DNA of 64,000 nucleotides from Methanobacterium bryantii (GTDB lineage Archaea; Methanobacteriota; Methanobacteria; Methanobacteriales; Methanobacteriaceae), in contig NZ_LMVM01000012.1 of the NCBI RefSeq assembly GCF_002287175.1, positions 186,001 through 250,000 of the forward strand, in the 5' to 3' direction. The position numbers and the translations under genes are program-made. Positions 7,647-16,162 of the stretch are shown here, piece by piece; positions within the stretch are counted from its first letter, which is position 1, and each line of letters begins with the position of its first letter. Below the pieces are notes generated by a model. It was not told the DNA's origin and did not search any database. It was given only the letters and a program-made list of their open reading frames with translations.

Positions 7647-8423
7647 ATGAAAATTGGATTTTCAACGCTGGCACTTTTTATGAATTCACTGGAACATTTT
7701 TTAGAAACAGCTGCAAATGACGGCTTTCAATTAATGGAAATGCTGTGTGAAGGCCCTTATTGGCCTAGAAACATGCTGCTCATGGACAAAAAGGAGTTTG
7801 AAATATTTAATTCTTATGATGTCTCTGTATTTTTACACGCACCTACTATAGATCTTAATCCTGCAAGTCTAAATCCAGGGATCAGGGAAGAAACGTTGAA
7901 GCAGCTTAATGAAACAGTTGATTTGGCTGTAAAAATTGGGGCAAAAGCTATTACAACACATCCCGGCATGATTAATAGGCTTGAAGATAGAATAAGGGAA
8001 TGGGGAATGGTTTATTCAATCGAAACACTTCAAGAAGCTAATGATTACGCGGAAGATAGGGGCATTAAGTTTTCAGTTGAAAATATGCCTAATAGATATG
8101 CGTATTTCTGTAACAATGCTGAAGAGCATGAATTCTTTGTTAAAGAGAGTGGTTCTTATGCTACTGTAGATACTGGGCATGCAAATACATCTGATGATCC
8201 AGCATCTTTTTTTAAAATGAAAAAAACAATTTATTATCATTTAAATGATAACGACGGCAAAAAAGACCAGCATTTAGCACTTGGTGAGGGGACCTTTGAC
8301 TTGTCACTGCTTAATGGGGTTAATAATGGTATTATAGAATTAAATAACTATAAAAATATTCTAAAAAGTAGGGATCTGCTTGTTTCATTGGACCAGAGCA
8401 TTTCTGATGTAAATGCTAAATAA
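7647..8423 (+). CDS. Sugar phosphate isomerase/epimerase-like TIM-barrel protein
   Basis: 258 residues of the xylose isomerase-like TIM-barrel/AP endonuclease family 2 fold. Recognisable strand ends are VFLHAPTIDLNP, AITTHPG, FSVENMP, YATVDTGHAN and YYHLNDNDG, placing the usual metal-binding His, Glu and Asp residues. The protein is shorter than endonuclease IV and lacks its full ligand set, so an isomerase/epimerase or uncharacterised metalloenzyme is more likely than DNA repair. GGGGG at 7634-7638 precedes ATG 7647. It stands alone; the substrate is unknown. Confidence 0.8.
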   Translation: MKIGFSTLALFMNSLEHFLETAANDGFQLMEMLCEGPYWPRNMLLMDKKEFEIFNSYDVSVFLHAPTIDLNPASLNPGIREETLKQLNETVDLAVKIGAKAITTHPGMINRLEDRIREWGMVYSIETLQEANDYAEDRGIKFSVENMPNRYAYFCNNAEEHEFFVKESGSYATVDTGHANTSDDPASFFKMKKTIYYHLNDNDGKKDQHLALGEGTFDLSLLNGVNNGIIELNNYKNILKSRDLLVSLDQSISDVNAK

Positions 8424-8776
8424 TTAGGGCATTGAGTTGAATTTACTAGAAATAGAGATATGTTTGCTTGAAGGGAATATTTCTGCAGGATATAATATGA
8501 TCTGAAGATATGGGAAAGATTATATCGAATGAAACATTTTTTAAAGTAGATGTGATTGTTCGGCGTAGAGCGTTTCTAAATAGGTTAGGTAAAGATTAAA
8601 ATTTAGTTTAGTTGAATATAATCATGATTGAAGATTTTCAAATAATGATTTTCGTTTTTATCAAATCAGTATTCTCCCAATGTAAATTCAAAACAAATTT
8701 AAACTTTAAAGAATATATCAGAAGTTGAATAGGGATAATTAACGTTTTAAAATAATAATATTTATCAGGTGATACC
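8424..8776. other. Intergenic stretch, nothing recognised
   Basis: These 353 bases are AT-rich and carry no plausible reading frame with a ribosome binding site and no clear hairpin. The promoter of the DUF362 gene is expected in the last 80 bases (GGTGAT at 8769-8774 is its ribosome binding site). Confidence 0.4.
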
Positions 8777-9880
8777 ATGGCAAGTGAAGTTTATTTTTCT
8801 GATTTTAGATCGAGAAGCAGCAGGGAAAATAAGGTAAGTAAAATAAAAAAGATTTTTAATGCTGCAGGGTTTGCTAATGTTTTAAATGAAAGTGATTTAA
8901 CTGCAATTAAGCTTCATTTTGGAGAGAAGGGGAATGATTCTTATATAAATCCAGTTTTTGTAAGGCAAATCGTGGATAAAGTAAAACAAAATGGGGCCAA
9001 ACCTTTTGTAACTGATACTAACACGCTTTATTTTGGACACAGACACAACTCCGTTGATCACCTCCAAACAGCGATACAGCACGGCTTTGGTTATGCAGTT
9101 CTGGATGCCCCTATTATAATTGCAGATGGAATTTTAGGAAATAATGAGACCAGAATTGAAATTAACAAGAAGCATTTTGAAGAAGTTAAAATTGCAGGGG
9201 ACATCGAAAAATCAGACAGCATGATTGTAATGTCTCATTTTAAAGGTCATGGTATGAGCGCCTTTGGGGGAGCGATAAAAAACCTTGCTATGGGATGTGC
9301 TTCCGTATTTGGTAAAATAGAACAGCATGGATGTGCTAAACCAGTAGTAAAAGGGGAATGTACCGCTTGCGGTAAATGTATGTCTGTATGTCCTGAAGAT
9401 GCAATATACATTGAAGACGGGAAGTCATTTATAGATTATGACAGGTGTATTGGATGTAATTTCTGTATTGAAGTATGCCCTGACTCAGTTATAGACCTTG
9501 ATCTTGAGAGGATACCTGAATTTATTGAAAAAATGGTAGAATATGCATACGGTGCTGTTAAAAATAAACAGGACAAGGTATGCTACATTAATTTCCTTAT
9601 GAATATCACTCCAGATTGTGATTGTGTCCCGTGGAGCGATGCCCCAATTGTTCCGGATATAGGAATTCTGGCATCATTTGATCCTGTTGCAATAGATGCT
9701 GCCAGTATTGATCTGGTAAATGAACAGTGTGGATTTGAAAACTCGCTTTTACACCACAACTTCCATAAAGGGGAAGATAAGTTTAAAGGAGTTTATGAGG
9801 GCATCGATGGGAAAATTCAGATTAAATATGGGGAAGAAATAGGACTAGGAAGTGCAGACTACAAGTTAATTAGGATATAA
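8777..9880 (+). CDS. DUF362 domain protein with two [4Fe-4S] motifs
   Basis: 367 residues: a DUF362 domain with a central ferredoxin insert. The N-terminal half has IKLHFGEKGNDSYI and FVTDTNTLY; MSHFKGHGMSAFGGAIKNLAMG is the DUF362 signature. The insert (about 190-240) has two clusters, CTACGKCMSVCP and CIGCNFCIEVCP. The C-terminal part resumes the DUF362 fold (FDPVAIDAASIDLVN). The family is common in methanogens and anaerobes and is probably redox-linked, but no reaction is established. GGTGAT precedes ATG 8777 by 3 bases. Confidence 0.9.
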   Translation: MASEVYFSDFRSRSSRENKVSKIKKIFNAAGFANVLNESDLTAIKLHFGEKGNDSYINPVFVRQIVDKVKQNGAKPFVTDTNTLYFGHRHNSVDHLQTAIQHGFGYAVLDAPIIIADGILGNNETRIEINKKHFEEVKIAGDIEKSDSMIVMSHFKGHGMSAFGGAIKNLAMGCASVFGKIEQHGCAKPVVKGECTACGKCMSVCPEDAIYIEDGKSFIDYDRCIGCNFCIEVCPDSVIDLDLERIPEFIEKMVEYAYGAVKNKQDKVCYINFLMNITPDCDCVPWSDAPIVPDIGILASFDPVAIDAASIDLVNEQCGFENSLLHHNFHKGEDKFKGVYEGIDGKIQIKYGEEIGLGSADYKLIRI

Positions 9881-9975
9881 TCAAAATGGAAATAGGAATC
9901 TGAAGTTAGTCGGCATGTTTTTATAAAAGATTCAAAAATTTAAACTATTTTAAAAAATTTTAAAGCAGGTGCAGC

Positions 9976-10578
9976 ATGGCATATGGGAATAATGATGCAT
10001 GGGAAACAACTGGCCGTATTGAGACCCTTGTAGATGGGATTTTTGCAATTGCATTGACTTTACTGGTTTTAAACCTTAGTATTCCTCAGTTAACAAATTC
10101 TATGTCTAATATTGCTGTTGAAGACTATTTAATTGGTTTGATACCGGATTTATTTACATATGCCCTGAGTTTTGTCATCCTGGCCATCTTCTGGAGAATA
10201 AACCACCAGCAGTTTTACAGGATCAAACGCGCTAACAATGTACTGCTGTGGATAACTGTTATATGGCTTCTATTTGTTGCTCTTGTGCCGTTTTCTACTT
10301 CTCTTATGGGCGGGTACGGTGAGACCCAGGCGGCTAATATATTTTTTAACATTAATTTACTTTTAATTGGGATATTTTCAGGGTTAATATGGTATTATGC
10401 AACAAAAAAAGATTTTATAGAAGAATTAAGCCGTGAGAAAATAATTGAGCTTAATAAATTAAATTTGATGCTGCCCATTGCGGCATTAATTGCAATTGGG
10501 GCATCTTTCATAATTCCTGCATTCAGTACCGTTACTTATCTGGCCATTCCTTTAATTAAAAGGATAATAAGGGCTTAG
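9976..10578 (+). CDS. TMEM175-like (DUF1211) potassium channel protein
   Basis: 200 residues with about six transmembrane segments, the size of single-repeat prokaryotic TMEM175 subunits that assemble as tetrameric K+ channels. The first helix has RIETLVDGIFAIALTLLVLN, a variant of the family pattern RxxxFSDxxxAIxxTLL in which the usual FSD is LVD. The second repeat-like element FWRINHQQFYRIKRAN matches the family's (W)xxHxxxFxxI pattern. AGGTG is 4 bases before the ATG. The altered FSD motif could affect the pore, since in known TMEM175 channels helix 1 lines it. Confidence 0.75.
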   Translation: MAYGNNDAWETTGRIETLVDGIFAIALTLLVLNLSIPQLTNSMSNIAVEDYLIGLIPDLFTYALSFVILAIFWRINHQQFYRIKRANNVLLWITVIWLLFVALVPFSTSLMGGYGETQAANIFFNINLLLIGIFSGLIWYYATKKDFIEELSREKIIELNKLNLMLPIAALIAIGASFIIPAFSTVTYLAIPLIKRIIRA

Positions 10579-10692
10579 GTTTGCATTTTAATATAAAAAT
10601 TAAAAAGGGTTTTAAACAGTTTATCAAGGATGGCATTTAAAATTTAAATAAAAAAGAGTTTAAACCGTGTAAAAAAGAATTTACCGGCTAAT

Positions 10693-11448
10693 TTACACTT
10701 GGTTTACATTTAAAACGCTGCCGTTTGAAAGTAAAACTGTATCGTTGGGGATGTAATCAATTTCAATTATTGCACCATTTAACTGGCAGTCTATAACATG
10801 TCCTCCTGAATTTTTATCTCCACTTATGAAGTGGAAATGGTAATCGTTCAGGTTTACATCACTAGCATATGCCGGGCACCAGAACCCGACCATAGTTCCA
10901 GTAATATTGTTGAAATTGAAAATAGTTTGATTTTCCAAGGCGGTAGTTAGATCAGGATAAGGTTTGTTTTGTTTTGGTGGACTACGTGCTTTAACGCTGT
11001 TGAAGGTTCCAATTACCTTAATTGAATAGAACATATTTTTAGAAGGTACTGTGGCATTTAAAAGCTGTTCAAGCTGTGTTAGATTCATACTTGAATTTAA
11101 AATAAGTATTTTATCAGTTTTAAACTGCACTGTCATTGCAAAGGGGGTGTTTGCAGAATCATTCATAAGATAAACAGTTCCATTTGATTTTATCTGGTAT
11201 ACATTGTCGTTTAGTTCAATCATTTCTCCATCCAGGCCATTGAACGTCCCCATTCCAGTATTTCCATGTGTTCTTAACTCTCCTAGGGTCCAGTTCCCGT
11301 CAAAATTGCCTGCCGATAATGAATTAAGTGTTGATACCTGGAAAATAGAAGTATCACTCTTTATTTGTGGATAAGCACCATAAACTGCTCCTGTCCCTAA
11401 AACTAATATCATTAAAATTGCTGTAAATAGATAATATTTCTTTGCCAT
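10693..11448 (-). CDS. budA: Alpha-acetolactate decarboxylase, probably exported
   Basis: 251 residues. Alpha-acetolactate decarboxylase converts 2-acetolactate to acetoin and uses zinc. Family landmarks are GTFNGLDGEMIELNDNVYQI, IKVIGTFNSVKARSPPKQ, TMVGFWCPAYASDVNLNDYH and FHFISGDKNSGGHVIDC, which contain the His-x-His and later His zinc ligands. A hydrophobic signal-like segment (about 5-25, ending near VYGAYP) precedes the domain; secreted forms are known in bacilli. There is no ribosome binding site, and the TATA box sits about 30 bp upstream, pointing to a leaderless mRNA. It lies alone, not next to an acetolactate synthase gene. Confidence 0.88.
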   Translation of the reverse strand: MAKKYYLFTAILMILVLGTGAVYGAYPQIKSDTSIFQVSTLNSLSAGNFDGNWTLGELRTHGNTGMGTFNGLDGEMIELNDNVYQIKSNGTVYLMNDSANTPFAMTVQFKTDKILILNSSMNLTQLEQLLNATVPSKNMFYSIKVIGTFNSVKARSPPKQNKPYPDLTTALENQTIFNFNNITGTMVGFWCPAYASDVNLNDYHFHFISGDKNSGGHVIDCQLNGAIIEIDYIPNDTVLLSNGSVLNVNQV

Positions 11449-11470
11449 GGGAGTATGTTGTATTGAATGA

Positions 11471-11481
11471 ATTATATATAG
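11471..11481 (-). promoter_or_regulatory. TATA box of the acetolactate decarboxylase gene
   Basis: On the minus strand the sequence reads CTATATATAAT. Its distance to ATG 11448 (about 25-30 bp) puts the expected transcription start at or within a few bases of the start codon, and no GGTGAT-type site lies between them. Together these suggest leaderless transcription. Confidence 0.55.
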
Positions 11482-11547
11482 TTTCAGTATAATTTTGGAT
11501 AAAAGGATAACTTCTAAAAATTAATGACTTATTTAATCGTTTGTATC

Positions 11548-12336
11548 TCAAAAATCAATATCCAATATCTCTCTAATATTCTCAACAATAACATCTGCAG
11601 AGTCGTAAACCATCTGTGGATTCTTTTCTTTCTGCTGTACAGTAAGGACACCAATATCTGCTTCTTTAAGTGCAAGGACGTCATTTACGCTGTTTCCAAC
11701 CATCATAACGTCATAGTTCCTTTTAAGCCCCTTTACAATTTCCATTTTTTTCCAGGAGTCTGCAGTGTCAAAAACATTTTCTTCAGGGATTCCGATGTAC
11801 CTTGCAAGCGCTTTTAAAGACCCTTTCCGATCTCCGGAGGCTATGAATATGTGAATGTCTCTTTTTTGCAGCTCTTTAACCACATCTCGCACTTCTGGGA
11901 ATATTCTTCCTCCTGAAGTGACTATAAATTCAATTTTTCCCTTGTTCAGATTCACTATAAATCCAGATCCACTGCATACCTGTATATCATATTTTTTAGC
12001 TGTTACTGCCCTTATTGTATCCTGAATATCACTTACTTTAGACTCATCGCCGGTAATAGATTCAATTAATTCCTTTTTTTTGATTTCAACAGTTGAATAA
12101 CTTATGTCAATATGGATGTCGTTCCTTTTAATGAACTGACATATTCTCTGGTCTGGCTTGGCATTAATTATACACTTTGAAGGGTCTGTCTGTATAACTA
12201 CAAGTGCTCTTGCACTGCTGCTGTCTACAATATCCAGCGAACTTACGGTATCAAATATTTCGCCTGTTTGAAGGTCTTTCACAGCTCTATATCTTTCAAT
12301 AAGCGTCCCTGAATTATCGAATACAATCGCTTTCAT
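11548..12336 (-). CDS. HAD-family soluble P-type ATPase-like phosphatase
   Basis: 262 residues of the haloacid dehalogenase superfamily. Motif I is FDNSGTL near the N-terminus (nucleophile Asp7), motif II IFIASGD, motif III a Lys in WKKMEI, and motif IV VGNSVNDVLAL. The arrangement, with a middle cap of about 100 residues, resembles archaeal soluble proteins similar to the phosphorylation domain of P-type ATPases. Having Asn-Ser rather than Lys-Thr after the nucleophile is a variation on DKTGT. Substrate unknown. It lies upstream of the acetolactate decarboxylase gene in the same direction, but that gene has its own promoter. Confidence 0.8.
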   Translation of the reverse strand: MKAIVFDNSGTLIERYRAVKDLQTGEIFDTVSSLDIVDSSSARALVVIQTDPSKCIINAKPDQRICQFIKRNDIHIDISYSTVEIKKKELIESITGDESKVSDIQDTIRAVTAKKYDIQVCSGSGFIVNLNKGKIEFIVTSGGRIFPEVRDVVKELQKRDIHIFIASGDRKGSLKALARYIGIPEENVFDTADSWKKMEIVKGLKRNYDVMMVGNSVNDVLALKEADIGVLTVQQKEKNPQMVYDSADVIVENIREILDIDF

Positions 12337-12999
12337 ATTATCAACTGTTATTTGCAGATTATCATTTTTTGATATGAATTTTATAGTCAGATCATAATTA
12401 ATTGAACTTACAATGTTTGAAAAAGTCCAGTGTAATGATTTTATTGATTAAATTCAATATTTCACTATTTCATTTGATATGCTAAAAATTTTTGCACCTG
12501 ATTATAATTTAACTACAATAGATATTGTAAAAAAAATTATTTATCATTATTGTTTATTGGAATCTATTTTATAATTTGTAACATCCATATGTTTTGTGGG
12601 TATTCGTATTGGAGAAATAAATTAGGTTTTTTAGACATTATAACTGATTTAGAATCATTGTTTAGGTTATAATTGGTTAATAATGAATTAAACATATTAA
12701 TAATGGACATAAAATTGTATTTTTAAAATGTGACTACTATCACAAATTAATAATAAATAAGTATATATCTGTAATAATATAATACTATTAACCAGGATTG
12801 TATAACTAAAAATATTGGCAAGATTTCAATTAATAATAAAAATCCCGTTTTTTGTATAAATTGGCAATTTGAGCCACAAAAACGTAATAAAAACAGCCAT
12901 AACTTTATTTCAGCACTGTGACTGTAATCACAAATCTGTAATAAAATTTCATTCATTAGTGATTACAATGTTTATTTATCCAGAAGAGGATGATAAGAA
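12337..12999 (+). promoter_or_regulatory. Long control region with two TGTGA-N6-TCACA palindromes
   Basis: These 663 bases carry no convincing gene. Two CRP/FNR-shaped palindromes stand out: TGTGACTACTATCACA (12729-12744) and TGTGACTGTAATCACA (12917-12932). Overlapping the second is a 9-bp inverted repeat, TGTAATCAC (12923-12931) and GTGATTACA (12959-12967). The motif ATCTGTAATAA follows both palindromes (about 12768 and 12934). A TATA-like TTTATTTAT is at 12971-12979. All suggest tight control of the secreted-protein gene at 13000. Confidence 0.55.
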
Positions 13000-13521
13000 A
13001 TGAAATTAGAAAAAATTCTCAAGTTTCTTATTTTATTTTCAGCTATGATGCTATTTATCCTCCCTGCGTTTGCAGCGGATTCTTCAACATTTACACAGAC
13101 TGTAAGTGTAACCATACCTGAAACTACCGCAGTTTCAACAAATTATGGAAATAGTTCAATCATAAATGTTGATATTCCCCATGGTACTACTAAAGTCACA
13201 GTTAATAATATCTATTTTGCAAACCCTTCAAATGTAGATACTGAACTTTGGATTAGAGCAAGTGGCGACCTTACAGGTACAAGTACAGCAAGTACGATAA
13301 GCTTGTCTAATATGAAATATATTATTCTAGGTTTGGGTATAAGTGGAGAATTAACAGATCATTACACCAAAGCAGGAGTATTTAAACCGAAACAGGAAAG
13401 CAGCGATTTAGGAACAGGAGTAGATTTACAGATAAATGTACCCTATGGAACAGTCCCTGACACTTATAAAACAACAATTTACTTTACATCAATAAAAATT
13501 AACTCTGATGCACCAGTATGA
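13000..13521 (+). CDS. Secreted protein of unknown function
   Basis: 173 residues: a signal peptide (about 1-26, cut near AFA-AD) and a mature domain rich in Thr, Ser and Val with alternating strands, likely a single beta-sandwich. There is no membrane anchor. It contains no cysteine and no recognisable catalytic motif. GAGGATGAT is just before the ATG. The complex upstream control region shares a palindrome with the giant adhesin gene at 56991-62606, which hints at a role on or near the cell surface. A 10-bp inverted repeat follows the gene. Confidence 0.75.
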   Translation: MKLEKILKFLILFSAMMLFILPAFAADSSTFTQTVSVTIPETTAVSTNYGNSSIINVDIPHGTTKVTVNNIYFANPSNVDTELWIRASGDLTGTSTASTISLSNMKYIILGLGISGELTDHYTKAGVFKPKQESSDLGTGVDLQINVPYGTVPDTYKTTIYFTSIKINSDAPV

Positions 13522-13540
13522 GATCAAACATCAGATAAAA

Positions 13541-13578
13541 TTAGAAAGTATAGCGGTATTATCGTCTTTACTTTCTAA
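13541..13578 (+). terminator. 10-bp inverted repeat after the secreted-protein gene
   Basis: TTAGAAAGTA (13541-13550) and its exact complement TACTTTCTAA (13569-13578) enclose an 18-base loop starting 20 bases after the stop codon. It is AT-rich and lacks a strong T-run right after it, so it may be a terminator or an mRNA-stabilising hairpin. Confidence 0.5.
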
Positions 13579-13811
13579 TACCTCCTTCAATCTAATACAA
13601 GATTTAAATGTACGTATTACTATTTTTATATATGAAATAGATTGATTAAATTAGAAAATTTCGTTTATATGTCTCTGTTTGGTTATTTATAGAATTTAAG
13701 GGAATATTTGAATATTTTATCCCTAATTTAATCAATAATAATTACTTTTAATACATAAAATTATAATAATCATAAAATTCAACTATATTATAAATAAAGG
13801 GGAGGGTATAG

Positions 13812-13961
13812 TTGGAAATTAGAGTTAAAGTTGGAGATGAGAAAGCATCAACAATTCGAAATTTGCTGAATAATGGTTTAAGGGGTAAATACGTTTTACA
13901 ATCTGTAATTGAGGATAAAGGAAAAGGTGAATTTATTTTTCAGTATAAAAAGATGAAATAA
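13812..13961 (+). CDS. Small basic protein of 49 residues
   Basis: A TTG start at 13812 lies 6 bases after a very strong GGGGAGGG (13799-13806), and the frame runs 49 codons to TAA 13959-13961. The product starts (M)EIRVKVGDEKASTIRNLL, is basic and mixes strand, helix, strand (KGEFIFQYKKMK at the end). The composition is coding-like, with alternating hydrophobic positions. No family is recognised; it looks like a compact cytosolic protein. It stands alone between two hairpin-flanked regions. Confidence 0.6.
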   Translation: MEIRVKVGDEKASTIRNLLNNGLRGKYVLQSVIEDKGKGEFIFQYKKMK

Positions 13962-14044
13962 TTATATTTTGTATATAAATCTAATTTCTATAATTCTATT
14001 TAATTAAACAGGCTGAATATTTTCTAAAATTTTAGGTATATGGT

Positions 14045-14680
14045 TTAAAACAGATTTATCTGGGAAACGATGAAATAAACGCCAAGTAGAATAAGGAATA
14101 CTCCGCAAATTACCATTACTGCCTTATATGCTTCATCACTCATGAATTTTGTTCCTCTGCTTGATGCGAACGAAACTACACTGAACCATGAAAGATCAGC
14201 TAACCAGTGGCCAATTGAAAATGCTAAAATTCCAATAATCCCTGCCAGTGCTAATCCTTTAAACATGAACGCCAGACCAATTGTTCCCCACCATATAAAA
14301 AAATAAGGGTTGGAAATACTTGTTATAACTCCCTTAATAAAAGATCCGTATTTTTGGTTTCTGTCTTCCTCAGTTTTGATATTTGACAAAGTGGTATTTG
14401 ATCTGGATGTACTGTATCCCATAAATATGAGAACTGTACCTCCAAATATTCCAATGATAAAAGCCGCCGTTTGAGAACCTAAAATCTGGCCTAAACCTGC
14501 CAAAATGACGATCATCATCAGTATTTCTGTCATTATATGGCCTAGGATAATCATAGGGCCTGTTTTAAACCCTTTTTTAACAGAGTCGGAAACTGTTACA
14601 GTGAACATGGGTCCTGGGACTAATGCACCAGATAATCCAACTCCAAATGAAGTTAATGCAAATAACGCAATTTCAATCAA
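14045..14680 (-). CDS. LysE-family transporter
   Basis: 211 residues with about six transmembrane helices. The N-terminal signature SFGVGLSGALVPGPMFTVTV matches the LysE/RhtB amino-acid exporter family (G.....PGP), as does SNPYFFIWWGTIG in the middle. Family members export amino acids or related small molecules; the substrate cannot be read from the sequence. It starts at TTG 14680, with GTGAT 4 bases upstream on the minus strand. Nearby is an alanine dehydrogenase-like gene, so amino-acid export is plausible but unproven. Confidence 0.85.
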   Translation of the reverse strand: MIEIALFALTSFGVGLSGALVPGPMFTVTVSDSVKKGFKTGPMIILGHIMTEILMMIVILAGLGQILGSQTAAFIIGIFGGTVLIFMGYSTSRSNTTLSNIKTEEDRNQKYGSFIKGVITSISNPYFFIWWGTIGLAFMFKGLALAGIIGILAFSIGHWLADLSWFSVVSFASSRGTKFMSDEAYKAVMVICGVFLILLGVYFIVSQINLF

Positions 14681-14727
14681 TTAAATCACTGAAATATAAA
14701 AAATAGATAAAACATGGATTTGCTATA

Positions 14728-14889
14728 TTAATATTCATTTAAAACTTTCATTATCTCGGATAAATGATAATTAATGACTTTCATCTTGTCTTCATTTAAT
14801 GGCCGGGTTCGTGTCAAATACCTAAAACGTTCGAAAACATGTCCCATTTTGTTTATTACTTCGTTTATATAAATTTTCTCTTCGAACAT
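14728..14889 (-). CDS. Small protein of 53 residues
   Basis: ATG 14889 is preceded on the minus strand by GGTGAT with 3 bases between, and the frame runs 53 codons to TAA 14728. The product begins MFEEKIYINEVINKMGHVF and is mostly helical with balanced charge (RYLTRTRPLNEDKMKVI), suggesting a small helical-bundle protein. No family is recognised. It lies 47 bases upstream of the LysE-type gene in the same direction, so they may share a transcript. Confidence 0.55.
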   Translation of the reverse strand: MFEEKIYINEVINKMGHVFERFRYLTRTRPLNEDKMKVINYHLSEIMKVLNEY

Positions 14890-14951
14890 TTCATCACCAG
14901 TCTGTACTTTGTTTTTAATGCTGATAAATTTAACTATGTATGAATTTCAAA

Positions 14952-15021
14952 GAGGCTGGCTCATGATTAATTTATACTCCAAATTTTATTTTTTTCCAGA
15001 TTTTGAATTAGGGGACAGCCC
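14952..15021. mobile_element. Possible remnant of a small insertion element
   Basis: GAGGCTGGCTC (14952-14962) and, inverted, GGGCTGTCCCC (complement of 15011-15021) form imperfect ends around about 48 AT-rich bases. Ends starting G(A/G)GGCTGTC(C/T)C are seen in several insertion sequence families. There is no transposase and no clear target duplication, so this is at most a MITE-like relic. Confidence 0.25.
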
Positions 15022-15040
15022 ATTTAAAAAAATGAAAAAG

Positions 15041-16033
15041 CTATTCTAAGAAATTCATCTTTTGGCCGATACCTTTTTGAAGAGCCTTCTCATACACGTT
15101 CCATGCAGTAACTATGTCCTGAACTGCAAGTCCTGTTGAATCAAATACTGTAATCTCTTCATCTGAGGTTCTACCGGGAATGGAACCTGTTATTACATCC
15201 CCAATTTTACCGTGGATGTCCTTTTGTCTTATAATGCCCTCCTGGACTGGAATGTTAATTTCACCGCTGTGGCTCGCCTGATCCCAGCAGTCAATTATAA
15301 TTTTAGATTTTTGGAGTATGTGGCTGTCTAGTTCCTGCTTACCTGGAGCATCAGCCCCCATTGCATTAATATGGGTCCCTAGACCTATCCATTTCGATTT
15401 AACGACAGGTTCTTGTGCAGGTGTAGTAGTCAACAGCACATCAGCGCCCTGTACAGCTTCTTTTATAGTATCAACAGCTTTAACTGGAATTCCATATTTT
15501 TCAGAGGCTTTTTGAGCAAATGATTCCCTTGTTTGGCAGGTTCTGCAGGAAACCCTTACTTCCTTAATGTCCATTACTTCCATTATAGCTTCAAGCCCAG
15601 TTGATGCCTGAACTCCTGCCCCTACAAGTCCTAAAATTTCAGAATTGTCTCTTGCGAGGTATTTTGTGGCAACTCCAGCTGCGGCACCTGTTCTCATATC
15701 TGTGATCCATGTTCCATCCATTACAGAAACTGGAAAACCTGTTTTTGGGTCTACAAGCTCGATCATTGCCATGACCGTTGGCAGGTTGTGTTTTCGGGGG
15801 TTGTCTGGATGCACATTTACATTTTTAACTCCAGACTCATTTAGGCCACGAATAAAACATGGCATTATTCGGAGGTCCCCCCTAAATTTTTTATAAAATA
15901 TATATTCTTTGGGAGGCATCTGGACTTTACGCTCCGCATGAAACTTATATGCAGTTTCAACATTTTCAATAGTCTCTTTCATGGTTGTAAGTTCTTTAAC
16001 CTGGCTTTGATTTAGAAGTATTGTCTCTGGCAT
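15041..16033 (-). CDS. Ornithine cyclodeaminase/alanine dehydrogenase family protein
   Basis: 330 residues, the usual length for this NAD(P)-dependent family (mu-crystallin fold). Features in order: substrate-binding N-terminal part with VQMPPKEYIFYKKFRGDLRI, MDGTWITDMRTGAAAGVATKYLA, dinucleotide-binding GLVGAGVQAS, and the C-terminal VFDSTGLAVQDI. The archaeal branch includes alanine dehydrogenases that interconvert alanine and pyruvate; ornithine cyclodeaminase activity is the alternative. AGAGGTG precedes ATG 16033. It is monocistronic, next to transporter genes. Confidence 0.88.
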   Translation of the reverse strand: MPETILLNQSQVKELTTMKETIENVETAYKFHAERKVQMPPKEYIFYKKFRGDLRIMPCFIRGLNESGVKNVNVHPDNPRKHNLPTVMAMIELVDPKTGFPVSVMDGTWITDMRTGAAAGVATKYLARDNSEILGLVGAGVQASTGLEAIMEVMDIKEVRVSCRTCQTRESFAQKASEKYGIPVKAVDTIKEAVQGADVLLTTTPAQEPVVKSKWIGLGTHINAMGADAPGKQELDSHILQKSKIIIDCWDQASHSGEINIPVQEGIIRQKDIHGKIGDVITGSIPGRTSDEEITVFDSTGLAVQDIVTAWNVYEKALQKGIGQKMNFLE

Positions 16034-16162
16034 AAGTACACCTCTTATAATTATGTACTCTTTTGTTGTTATAACTTCTTAAATTTAGCGATTTGTGTAT
16101 AAAATATCATGTTTTGTGAACTAGATAGGCAACACATAATTTTGAATTTAATAAATAAAAAA

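Noticed and set aside
12747..12956. A 69-codon minus-strand frame in the control region before 13000
   Set aside because: It overlaps regulatory palindromes, lacks a ribosome binding site and has AT-driven composition.
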